Shown: piece after piece, positions 34,871 to 44,812 of the stretch | How the letters are laid out: each line of letters starts with the position of its first letter | How positions within the stretch are numbered: position 1 is the stretch's first letter | Origin: Tupaia tana | Taxonomy: Eukaryota > Chordata > Mammalia > Scandentia > Tupaiidae | NCBI GenBank assembly: GCA_026018925.1 | Contig: JAKSZU010000012.1 | Span: forward strand, 32,544,055 to 32,608,054 | DNA: 64,000 nt | Direction: 5' to 3' | Made by a program: the position numbers and the translations under genes | The notes under the pieces: model-generated | What the model saw: the letters and a program-made list of their open reading frames with translations, nothing else | Told to the model about the DNA's origin: nothing | Database searches by the model: none

Positions 34871-35335
34871 TCTTTTCCTAGAAACTGAGTCTCTTTAGGG
34901 GGGAAGGAATAAAAAGACTTTTATTTACGTATGGGGATCATAGAGCAATGAGATCATGCTCTCTTTCTTTGTTAAGGCTAGGGAAATTTTCAAGTCTTTT
35001 AAGTTTCTCCATGACATGATAAAAGCATGGCATGATAAAAGAAGACAAATCTTGTGGTACATCTAGACCGATAAGTTTGAGATTGCTTCATAGAGTTCTC
35101 AAAAATAGTGTACAATAAGTTCAGTGAGCATCAGTGCTTGAGAGAGCCCTGAAAACAAGAATTTCTCACATCTCCAGGAGTTGCGGTTAGATCTAGCTGA
35201 ACGGTCCCTATGTCTAGAGAGTGGAATAATTAAAACTTTACCATAGTCTAAATGGTATTCCAGAGCACACCTGTACAGCATATAGAATCATCTGTAAATA
35301 TCATTCCATATCAGCTTTACAGGAAGGTATTTTAT
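34870..35335. other. Spacer between array blocks, nothing recognised
   Basis: Non-repetitive stretch between the two orientations of the CTGGT array. Confidence 0.5.
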
Positions 35336-35337
35336 AG

Positions 35338-35592
35338 AGACCAGCAGATGGTGTAATGGCTATGTTGCTGGATTCCCATGTAGTCAACTATGGTTCGATT
35401 CCTGGACTCAGTGGCTTAAACTCACGCCAGGCGCAGACTGTGTGTGCCCAGGATCCCAAGAGGAGAATGGAGGAGAAGGTATTGTAGGGTGGTCATCCCG
35501 CTGGGGGGGTGATTTCTCACGTTCTGTCTCTGTTTCTCTCGTCTTTCTGGTGAGCACACGCACCCTATAGCAAAAACTTTTGGAAAAAAACA
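35338..35592 (+). mobile_element. SINE, form A
   Basis: GAGACCAGCAGATGGTGTAA head to CCCTATAGCAAAAACTTT end; moderately diverged. Confidence 0.85.
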
Positions 35593-35595
35593 AAA

Positions 35596-35725
35596 AGCTG
35601 GCAGGTGGTATGGTGGTTAAAAGTGCTGGACTCCCACATGGCCAACCATGGTTTAAGTCCCAGACCTGGTGGCTTCCTTTCTGACTTTCTCTCTCTCTGG
35701 TCAAATTGAAAAATGATAAAAAGAG
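35596..35725 (+). mobile_element. SINE, form B, next to a form A copy
   Basis: AGCTGGCAGGTGGTATGGTG head, GGTGGCTTCC, CT body, CTGGTCAAATTG end. It lies directly after the form A tail, so it probably used that tail as target. Confidence 0.82.
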
Positions 35726-36107
35726 TCAAAATAATTCTTAAAAAATGAAAAATGAAATTATGCTGCATTATAAAAAAAAAAACAAAATTGTGTTTGAGGA
35801 TACTAGTATAAACTGGCTAGAATTGGTCAGAACCAGTATAGCCCAGTCAGAAAAGGTAAAAACCCATACTGCTACAGTGATATAAATGAGTCAGAACTGG
35901 TACTGGTCAGAACTGATATGAACCATTATAAAATAGTATAAACTGGTAAAAGCCAGTACAAACTGGTCAGAACCAATATGAGCAGGTACAAACCAGCATA
36001 GACCAGTTAGAAGCAGTATAAACCAGGATAAACTGGTCAGAACCAATATGAACTATTCAGAATCTGTCCAGAACCTGTAAGACTTGGTATAAAAATATAT
36101 AAACTGG

Positions 36108-36366
36108 GGAACCAGCAATTAGTGTAATGGCTATGTCGCTGGACTCCCACGTAGTTGACCGCGGTTCGCATCCCGGACCCAGTGGCTTAAAACTCACACC
36201 GGGTGCATGTGCGTGCGTGCCCAAGATCCCAAGAGGAGAATGGAGGAGAAGGAATTGCGGTGTGACCATCCCCTGGGGGGTGATTTCTCACTTTCTGTCT
36301 CTATGTCTCTCTCTGTCTGTCTGGCGAGTGCACACGCCCTATAGCAAAAACCTCTCAAAAAAAAAA
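36108..36366 (+). mobile_element. SINE, form A, young, inside the array
   Basis: CpG-rich copy with GGAACCAGCAATTAGTGTAA head. The surrounding AT-rich array sequence (about AATATATAAACTGG) is duplicated around it in slightly altered form. Confidence 0.9.
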
Positions 36367-37183
36367 ATATATATAAAAACTGGTCACAACCTGCATAAAA
36401 CTGTTAGAACCAGTATAGTCTGGTCAGAACTGGTACAAACTGGCCAGAACTGCTATGAATTGGTCAGAATTGCTATAAACTGGTCATAACCAGTATAGCG
36501 TGGTCAGAACCAGTAAAAACTGGTCAGAACCTATATGAATCAGAATAAACAGGTATAAACCAATACAAACCAGTACAAACTGGTCAGAACCCATATGAAA
36601 CAGTATAAACAGGCATAAACAAGTATGAATCAGTATAAACTGGTATAAACCATTCAGAGCTGGTATAAAGTGGTATAAAACAGTACAAACCAGTCAGAAC
36701 TGGTATAGACTGGTAAGAACCAGTATAAACAATTACAAGCTGGTATAAATTGGTAAGAACAGGTATAGACCAGTCAGAACCAATATAAACTGGTCGGAAC
36801 AGTATCAACCAGTAAAACCTGGTATAAACCAGTATTAAACCATTCTGCATAAACCATTTGATATAACTGGCCTAAACTGGTATAGACTGGTCAGAACCAT
36901 TATAAACCAGTATAAACAGGTCAGAACTGATGTAAACTGTTATAACAGTATAAATTGGTCAGAACCAGTAGAAACTGGTATAAACCAGTACAGGTTTATA
37001 CCAGTGAATTGTCAGAACTGGCATGAACTGTCATAAATCTGTCAGAATTGGTAGGAACCACTATAAACTTGTCTGAACTGGTATAGACTGGTACAAACTG
37101 GTAAAAAACAAAAATGGACAAAAGTAGGTATGAACCAGTATAAACCAGCCAGAACCAATATGTAGCAGTCAGAATTAGTATAG

Positions 37184-37370
37184 GGACCAGCAGATGGCGT
37201 GGCGGTTAAGGTGCTGGACACTCCCATGTGGCCAACCACGGTTCAAGTGCTGGACCTGGCGGCTTGCTTTCCCTCTCTCTCTCTCTCTCTCTTGCTCGCT
37301 CTCGCTCTGGTCAAATTAAAATAAATTAATGAATAAATTTAAAAATTAAGAAAAGAATATTAAAAAAAAA
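37184..37370 (+). mobile_element. SINE, form B, inside the array
   Basis: GGGACCAGCAGATGGCGTGG head, CT body, CTGGTCAAATTAAAATAA end. Exact 13-bp target duplication AGAATTAGTATAG at 37171-37183 and 37371-37383. Confidence 0.95.
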
Positions 37371-37810
37371 AGAATTAGTATAGATTGGTCAGATTCTGAA
37401 TGAACCAGTATAAACTGGCCAGAACCAGTGTAAACTGGTTGGAACTAGTATAAACTGGTCAGAACTGATATGAACCAATATAGACCAGTCAGAATCAGTA
37501 AGAACTGATATAAAATGGTCAGAACTGGCATACACCTGTCAGAACCACTATAGAATGGTCAGAACTGGTACAAATAAGCACAAACTAGAACAAACCTGTC
37601 AGAGCTGGTACAAACTGTCAACGTTGGCCAGAACTGGTATAGACCAATATAAACTGGTCAGAACCAGCATAAGCCAGTTTGAACTGGTATAATCCTGTCA
37701 AAAACAGTATTAACTGGTCAGAACTGGTACTAGTCGATATAAACTGGCCAGAGCCAATATGAACTGGTAAAACCAGTCAGACCAGCACAAACCAGTCAGA
37801 ACTGATATTA

Positions 37811-37856
37811 GCTTTCTCTCCCTCGCTCTCTGGGCAAGTGCATGTGCCTTCTAGAA
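37811..37856 (+). mobile_element. 5'-truncated SINE 3' end
   Basis: CTTTCTCTCCCTCGCTCTCT then GGGCAAGTGCATGTGCCTTC, the CT body and end of a form A-like SINE. Its A-rich tail continues into the GAAA tract that follows. Confidence 0.7.
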
Positions 37857-38256
37857 AAAAGAAAGAAAGAAGGAAGGAAGAAAAAGAGGAAAGAAAGAAT
37901 AATATAAAGGAAGGAAGTACAGAATGAAAGAAAAGAAAGAAAAAAGAAAGAAGGAAAAAGAAAAAGAAAAAGAAAAAGAAAAAGAAAAAGAAAAAGAAAA
38001 AGAAAGGAAAGAAAGACAAAAGAAAGAAAGAAAGAAGGAAAGAAAGAAAGAAAGAAAGAAAGAAAAAGAAAGAAAGAAAGAAAGAGAAAGAAAGAAAAAG
38101 AGAGAAAGAAAGAAGAAAGAAAGAGAAAGAGAAAGAAAAAGAAAGAAGAAAGAGAGAGAGAAAGAAAAGAAAGAAAGAGAGAGAAAGAAAGAAAGAAAGA
38201 AAAAGAAAGAAGAAAGAGAGAAAGGAAGAAAGAGAGAGAGAAAGGAAGAAAGAAAG
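37857..38256. repeat. (GAAA)n polypurine tract, 400 bp
   Basis: Nearly pure purine: GAAA, AAAAG and GAGA units. It follows a SINE end and abuts the next SINE, so it is probably an expanded SINE tail. Confidence 0.95.
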
Positions 38257-38487
38257 GGGACCAGAAGGTGGCATAGTGATTAAGGTGTTGGACTCTCACA
38301 TGACCAACTACAATTTGGGTCCCAGATCTGGTAGTTTAAAATTTATACTAAGTGCCTGTATATGTGTGCCCAGGATCCCAAAAGGAGAATGATAGAGAAG
38401 GAATTGCAGCATAGTCATGGCCCCCGGGAGGTGATTTTTCATTTCTGTCCCTTGTCTCTCTAGTAAGCACACATGCCCTATAGAAAA
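38257..38487 (+). mobile_element. SINE, form A-like, diverged
   Basis: GGGACCAGAAGGTGGCATAG head to CCCTATAGAAAAAA end. Confidence 0.82.
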
Positions 38488-38622
38488 AAAAAGAGAGAGA
38501 GAGAGAGAGAAAGAAAGAAAGAGAAAAAGAAAGAAGAAAGAAAGATAAAGAAAGGAAGAAAGAAAGAGAAAGAGAGAGAGAGAAGAAAAGAATAGAAAAG
38601 AGAAAGAAAGAAAAAATAAAGT
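38488..38622. repeat. Polypurine SINE tail (GAAA/GA)n
   Basis: About 135 bases of GA and GAAA directly after the preceding SINE end. Confidence 0.9.
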
Positions 38623-38632
38623 TAGTTCTTAG

Positions 38633-38870
38633 GGCCAGCAGGTGGCATGGTGGTTAAGGCACTAGATTCCCACATGGCTGACCCTGTGGCTTGAAAATTA
38701 CACTGGGCATGCGAGCATGTGTCCTCTAAATCCTGAGAATGAAATGGAGAAGAAAAGATTGCAGTGTGGCTTTGCCCACTGGGGTGAGGTGCTTTCTCAC
38801 TTTTCCTCTTTTTTCTCTGTGTCTCTCTCTGATGAGTGCATATACCCTATATAATTTTCTTTTCATTTTT
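38633..38870 (+). mobile_element. Older SINE, form A-like
   Basis: GGGCCAGCAGGTGGCATGGT head with a deletion in the B-box region; end GATGAGTGCATATACCCTAT. Confidence 0.75.
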
Positions 38871-38879
38871 TTTTAAAGG

Positions 38880-39391
38880 AGAGATTTAGGCAAACCAAGA
38901 GGATGTGGTGACTGAGATGGAGAGGAAGAGGAACAGAAAGAATCTTGTGTGACTTGGGTTTGGGCTGAGCAATTGGCTACATGCACTTACCCTTTACTGA
39001 GATAGGAAAGAGCAGAGGGAGAGCCAGCCTGGCCAAAAGGGGAGATCAAGTTAAGTTTTAGACGGGCTGTGGTGAAGGTTTCTATCAGGCATTCCAGTGA
39101 AGATGTCAAGCAGTCACCTAGATGTTCAAGAGCCACAGGAAGAAGTCAGAGTGCAGATGTGGAAGTCCTCACTGTAGGTCGGCTATAAGCCACGAACCTG
39201 GTGAGGTCTCCAAGGAAGCGAACATAGAGAGAAGAGAGAAGGCCCAAGGACTGAGGGCAGGGAAGGGGATCAGACAGTTAGTCTGGGAGAAGGTAGAAGC
39301 CATTTCTGCCTGCTAAAAGGAGCAGCCAAGGAGGGAGGAAGAAAACCAAGAGCACATGGTATCCATTGGCCAAGCAGTTTCTTTCTTTCTT

Positions 39392-39426
<35 letters not shown>

Positions 39427-40060
39427 ACAGGGCGCGTGCGCTGGCCAGACAGAGAGATAGAAAGCGAGAAATCACCCCCCAGGGGGGATGGCCTTGCCAC
39501 AATCCCTTCTCCTCCATTCTCCTCTTGGGATCTTGGGCACGCACGCACACGCGCCCGCATGAGTTTTAAGCCACAGGGTCTGGGATGCGAACCACTGTCG
39601 ACTACATGGGAGTCCAGCGACATAGCCATTATGTTAACTGCTGGTCCCTGGCCAAGCAGTTTCTAGGAGGAGGGAGTGACCAATCGTGTCCAAGGCTGCT
39701 GATGAGATCTGAGAATGGACCGCTGATTTTGGATACATGGCCTCAGCAGGCTTATCAAGGGCAACTGTGTGGATGGTGGTGTCTGAAGTGTGGAGTGGAA
39801 AACAGGAAAGCATGCGATACAGATAGCTTTTCCGGCATGGGGGTAAACAGAACCATGGAGCCAGCAGTAGAGGAGATAGATGGGGTCAAGGGTGCCATTT
39901 CAGCTTTTGTGGTTGGGAGCAATGGGCGTGGCAGGATGTCAAGCAGTCACCTAGAATGGAGGAAGGAAATAGGAGCTAAACCAAGTCTTTCACTGGTGAC
40001 AGTGGGGCAAGGAGTGAGGCCATGGGGTAAGAAGTAGGTGAGAAGGTTTCTCCTTATACT
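38880..40060 (+). repeat. Ancient LINE-like repeat, split by a SINE
   Basis: Sense parts at 38880-39300 ('AGATGTCAAGCAGTCACCTA', 'GGCCCAAGGACTGAGGGC') and 39665-40060 ('GGGAGTGACCAATCGTGTCC'). A form A SINE lies between. The type is the same as at 27650-28540, family name not assigned. The phrase GATGTCAAGCAGTCACCTAG occurs twice (39102, 39938). Confidence 0.5.
39383..39649 (-). mobile_element. SINE, form A, young
   Basis: Reverse copy with a long T tail and CpG-rich body. Exact 15-bp target duplication GGCCAAGCAGTTTCT at 39368-39382 and 39650-39664. Confidence 0.96.
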
Positions 40061-40064
40061 TGGT

Positions 40065-40424
40065 GGAAAGTCAGTAAAAAGTATATCCCATTATACTGGG
40101 GCTTCACCTGCCAGAATAAAGGATTTAAGATTTAATTTGTGCAAGATTTAAGCAAGCAGAGAGAGGCTTGGCAGGTACGGCTTGGCTTGAGGAGGTTGAT
40201 AAAGGCAGTACAAGTCCTTCTCTTCCTCCTTCCATCAACCAGGCTCCAGCAGGCAGAGCCAAAGGTTTCTCTTAGGGGATAGGTTTCTGCCTGAGGAGGC
40301 AGGGAGGCGTGGGGTCAGGCTGACCTGGGAGGGGCTGCCTTATGCAACTCAGGGCGGGACTTAAATCCTGCCTGCCTGACACTACTGCAGTTTGGAGAAG
40401 CCCAGAGTCAGGCAGGCTGGCCAG
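40065..40424 (+). promoter_or_regulatory. MOGAT2: MOGAT2 proximal promoter and 5' UTR region
   Basis: Sequence directly upstream of the MOGAT2 start codon. It contains a GC box (GGGCGGGAC at 40352-40360) and TTAAAT at 40361-40366, which could act as a weak TATA element about 60 bp from the ATG. There is no CpG island, which fits a tissue-restricted gene. The transcription start is not determined. Confidence 0.45.
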
Positions 40425-40515
40425 ATGGTGGAGTTTGCGCCCTTGTCCGTGCCATGGGAGCGCAGGCTGCAGACCTTGGCGGTCCTACAGTGGGTCTTCT
40501 CCTTTTTGGCCCTGG
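40425..40515 (+). CDS. MOGAT2: MOGAT2 exon 1 (coding)
   Basis: Start ATG in CCAGATGGTG; residues 1-30 ([14 protein letters not shown]...FLAL) plus one base of Ala31. Donor G|GTAAGG. It encodes the cytosolic N-terminus and most of the first hydrophobic segment. Confidence 0.95.
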
Positions 40516-40982
40516 GTAAGGTGTCTGGGCTAGGGTCTGGGCTGGTGGGCTGGGCTGGACTGTCCATCAGCGTGGACAGACACTCATGCTAAAGGGGCTC
40601 TGCTACACACAGAGCTCCTTCACACAGACAGCTCTTGAGTCTTTTGGAAGTGGGTGGAGTGGAAAACCCTGCTGGGGCTTGGGCAGCTTCTGAACTCTGC
40701 ACATGGGTACGTGCCCTCACTCAGGATATGTGGCCATGGACATCGCCCCTGCCCTGGCTCCCGCTCTGCTGAAGGAAACATCTTTAACGGCCTATGGCTT
40801 GGGAGGGAGAGTGACTGGGAGTAGGTAGGGATCTCCATTTCACCTGCTGGTACCAGATATGGGAGGAACTGCTATCCCAGGGCTGGGGCTTAGCTTGTAT
40901 GCAGATAACACTGTCCTGATTGTTCAAATCTTGATGCACTTTGTACACATTGGTCAGCAGCCACGTCTCTCTTTCTTTCTTT

Positions 40983-41025
<43 letters not shown>

Positions 41026-44000
41026 ACACTCACACGATCCCTCAGAACCTCTCTGGGATTTTGGAGCTAAAGGATTCTTTCTAGGTAAAGCAGCCCTCCA
41101 GGACCCCTAGCATCCCTTCTCATTAACCTGTGTCTCTGGTCTAAGGGTTGTTAAGCATGTTGGATATTGCTGGTTACGCCCATCACACAGATGAGCAGAG
41201 AAATGAAACACTTTAAATGAGTCAAGTGTTTGAGGTGACAAAGTCAGAGTCCTGGTTTCCTCCTCCTGCCAAGCAAATAGAGAGAAAGAAGGAGATGGCA
41301 GGAGGAGGAGGCCAAGGGTGTGGGAGGTGGGAGAGAAGAGAGGGTAGGAAGAAGGGACTCTAAGGCCAGGGTTCACTCCTGACCATGTAAGGGCAAAGGG
41401 TGCTGGGGGCCCAGGGCCAATTGGGCCCTAGTCAAGGGCTCATAGGGCAGGAGGCACAGCGTGCTGGGCCTGCCTCATGTGATATTAGAGGCAAGAAAGT
41501 GCCCAAATGGCCATGCCCGGTCCACCCCCCTGCCCTGCAGGCCTGGGCACCCGTCTGACCCTGACATCCCAGGAGCCTGTGAAGATCAGGCACAGCACCC
41601 CTGGGCCTGGAGAGGGTGGCTGAGAAAAGGAGTCCTGACCTCCTCATACCGGGACAGTGGCCTTTACCTCGTCCCTTATCCTGAGGGCAAAGGGAGCCCT
41701 CCGAGGCTTTAGGTTGGGGATGGTCAAGGTCCAGTCTGCGTTAAGGTCCTGTGCCTGCAGTCGAGATGTTTCCTGTGTTTGGAGTGAGGGGGAAGAGACC
41801 CTGGCAGGAAACCAGTCTCTATCTACATCAGGGGCCACCGAATTACTTACTGCCCATGCTTCTAAACCCAGACCACGGGTGGTGTTTATGGAGTCCAGGA
41901 GCTAAGATCGGCTTTTATTCAGAAAGGTACATTTGAAATGGCTATGTATGTGCCCGTGTAATATCCTGCAATTTGCCTCTTGAGCCCCAGTCTGAAATGT
42001 TTACTATTTGGCCCTTTAAGAAAATGTTTGCTGACCCTGGGGTGAAGAGGCTGACAGTGGGGCGGAGAGAAGGTCTCAGTTCGACATTTTTTTTTCTCAT
42101 CTTTTATTGATTCCCAAAATACCTTAAACTAAAACTATGCACAAAGCTAGAATCCAGTTACAAGTGCACTGTAATTTTCTTCTGATAATTAATTTACATT
42201 CATTCCTTGACCATTGTCACAGCATACAAAATGTGATTTCCCATGCAAAATATATTGCATAATGGCTTAATCATACATGTTATCGTCATTGATTTTCCAT
42301 TCCTAGTTTCATATATATACATGTATATATATTTTTTTACCCCTATTTTTCACCCTCTGCCATTTCCCATCCTCCTCCCACACTATCTAAGGTGTCTACA
42401 GTTGTTTTCCATTCCTTTTTCCCTCACATTTTATTGATTCACAAAATTTCGTAAGTAATCTAACTACTTTCCATAGCAAGTTTAGCTGATATGCACATAT
42501 CCGTGAATACATGTCTGACTTCAGGCGTGAAACTCTGAGTAGAATGAATATACTATAAGATAGCACCTAGCTGATGCTCTAAAGCTTACTATGGTCGTTA
42601 AATAGGTTTTTTGTTTTTTTGGTTTTTTTGGAGAGGTTTTTGCCATAGGGCATGTGCGCTCACCAGATAGATAGAGGCAGAGAGACAGAAAGCGTGAAAT
42701 CACCACCTGGGGGGATGGCCACACCGCAATCCCTTCTCCTCCATTCTCCTCTCGGGATCTTGGGCACACACGCACATGCACCCAGCGTGAGTTTTAAGCC
42801 ACCGGGTCCAGGACACGAACCATGGTCGACTACGTGGGAGTCCAGCGTCATAGCCATTATGCTAACTGCTGGTCCTAAATAAGTATTTTTAAATATATTT
42901 TTTTAATTTCAAGAAAAGCAGTTTTAGTTTTCATAAATCAAAGAAATGCTATGGAACTTTACTTGAAACTTAAAGCCAGGAAGCAGGTTAGGATTCTGTT
43001 CAAACAGTAGGTACGTGAACCTACCAGCAGCTCAAGACAGGACAAAAATCCTTAAAACTGGAAAACAACGCCTAGAAGATCAGCAATGTTTTACTCAAAA
43101 GTCATAAAATGCTATTTCACCAGTTCAGTCTCATGTACTTAATCGATCTTCCTGCTTAAATTCTGGGATATAATATTCAACTCCGGACTTGTCTCTATGA
43201 TTAAGCTGGCCATTTTCTTAGCTTTTGAACTCTCATTTCCGTGTGTCTGCATTTAATTTTCCTGGTATAGCACTCCCTTGAGAACTTCTTAAAAATGGGT
43301 TCCACTGGGACTGGGTGCGGCAGCAAGCATAGGATGAGAGGAGGAGAATGTGAGGGCGATGCTCAGGTCTTGTCCCTGGCTTGGAACACTCAATTCCGTC
43401 ACCCAGAGGAGAAGGCTTGGGAAATCAAAGTGGTGACTATGTGATGTGAGCAGCCTACAGCAGAGAGGGGGCAGAAGAGGCAGTGTGGATGGGGGTGAGG
43501 TGGGGAACAACACACGTGTGGAATTAAAGGGAAGTTTTTTTTTGTTTGTTTTTTGTTTTTTAATGGATACACTTTTTTTAAACAAAGAATTATTTATTTA
43601 TTTAATTTGGTTATATTTTAAATAATTTTAAAAATTTAACTTTATTTATTTATTCATCCATTTTAATTTGACCAGAGAGGGACAGAAAGAGAGAGAAAGG
43701 AGAGAGAGGGAAAGTGAGAAAGCAAACCGCCAGGTCTGGGACTCGAACCACAGTCAGCCATGTGGGGGTCCAGTGCCCTTAACTGCCACACCACCTGTAT
43801 TGAAGGGGATTTTGAAAAACAGTTGAGGTTTTGGGACCAGCAGTTGGTGTAATGGCTATGTCACTGGACTCCCATGTAGTTGACTGCAGTTCAAGTCCTG
43901 GACCCAATGGCTTAAACTCACGCAGGGTGCATGTGCGTGCATGCCCAAGGTCCCAAGAGGAGAATGGAGAAGGGATTGCGGCTTGGTCATCCCCCGTTGG

Positions 44001-44775
44001 GAGTGATTTCTTGCTTTCTATCTCTGTCTCTGTCTGTCTTTCTGGTGAGCGCATGCACCCTTATAGCAAAAACTTCTCCAAAAAAAAGGAAAAAGATAAA
44101 AACAACAACAGAAAAGTTGAAGTTTTAAAGACTGGCAGAGAATCAGGGCTTCTTGGCAGGGGAAAAGGGACAATGGACTATGCAAACTGTGGAACAGCTG
44201 GCTCTCCTGGAGTTAGTGGGTGCATTCTGGAGTTAGTTGGCCAGGTGGGAGTCCCGTGCCTAAAACAATACACCATCTGCTAACCCTACAGCTAGTTCTC
44301 TTTCTTTTTTTTTTAGAGAGATTTTTACTGTAGGGCGTGTGTGCTCACCAGAGACACAGAAAGTGAAGAATCACCCCCCAGGGGGATGGCCATGCCATAA
44401 TCCCTTCTCCTTCATTCTCCTCTTAGGATTTTGGGTGTGCACACACACACACACCTGGCATGACTTTTAAGCCTCTGGGTCCAGGACTTGAACCACAGTC
44501 GACTACCTGGGAGTCCAGCGACATAACCATGACACCATCTGCTGCTCCCTGGAGCTGGTTTTCTTAAGTGGGAACCACCCTCACAAACTTTTGGTTTTGC
44601 CCAAGGGGAGAGAGTCTTTCTTGGGGTTTTTATTATTTAAAATTTGTATTCCTCTTTTTTTTTTTTTTTTTTAGGTTTTTGACATAGGGCATGTGCACTC
44701 ACGACTGAGGGAGACAGCTAGAGACAGTGAGAGGGAAAGTGAGAAATCACCCCCCCCCCCCGGAGGGGGGGAATG

Positions 44776-44812
<37 letters not shown>

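Larger units (their letters stand above)
35805..37810. repeat. Degenerate tandem array, block 4 (10-bp half-units)
   Basis: About 1.55 kb of array once the two inserted SINEs (36108-36366, 37184-37370) are removed. Units of about 20 bases AACTGGTCAGAACCAGTATA consist of two 10-base halves, AACTGGTCAG and AACCAGTATA. ACTGGT and ACCAGT are mutual reverse complements, so dyads recur throughout. AA recurs roughly every 10 bases. The consensus is strongly degenerate and has no coding frame. Confidence 0.88.

Noticed and set aside
33957-37810. CRISPR-like array
   Set aside because: Units are contiguous and degenerate without unique equal-length spacers, and the genome is mammalian.
37777-38299. 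Phe/Ser/Leu-rich or Lys/Glu-rich open frames over GAAA tracts (also 45902-46414)
   Set aside because: They arise from simple repeats read in frame; low-complexity artefacts.
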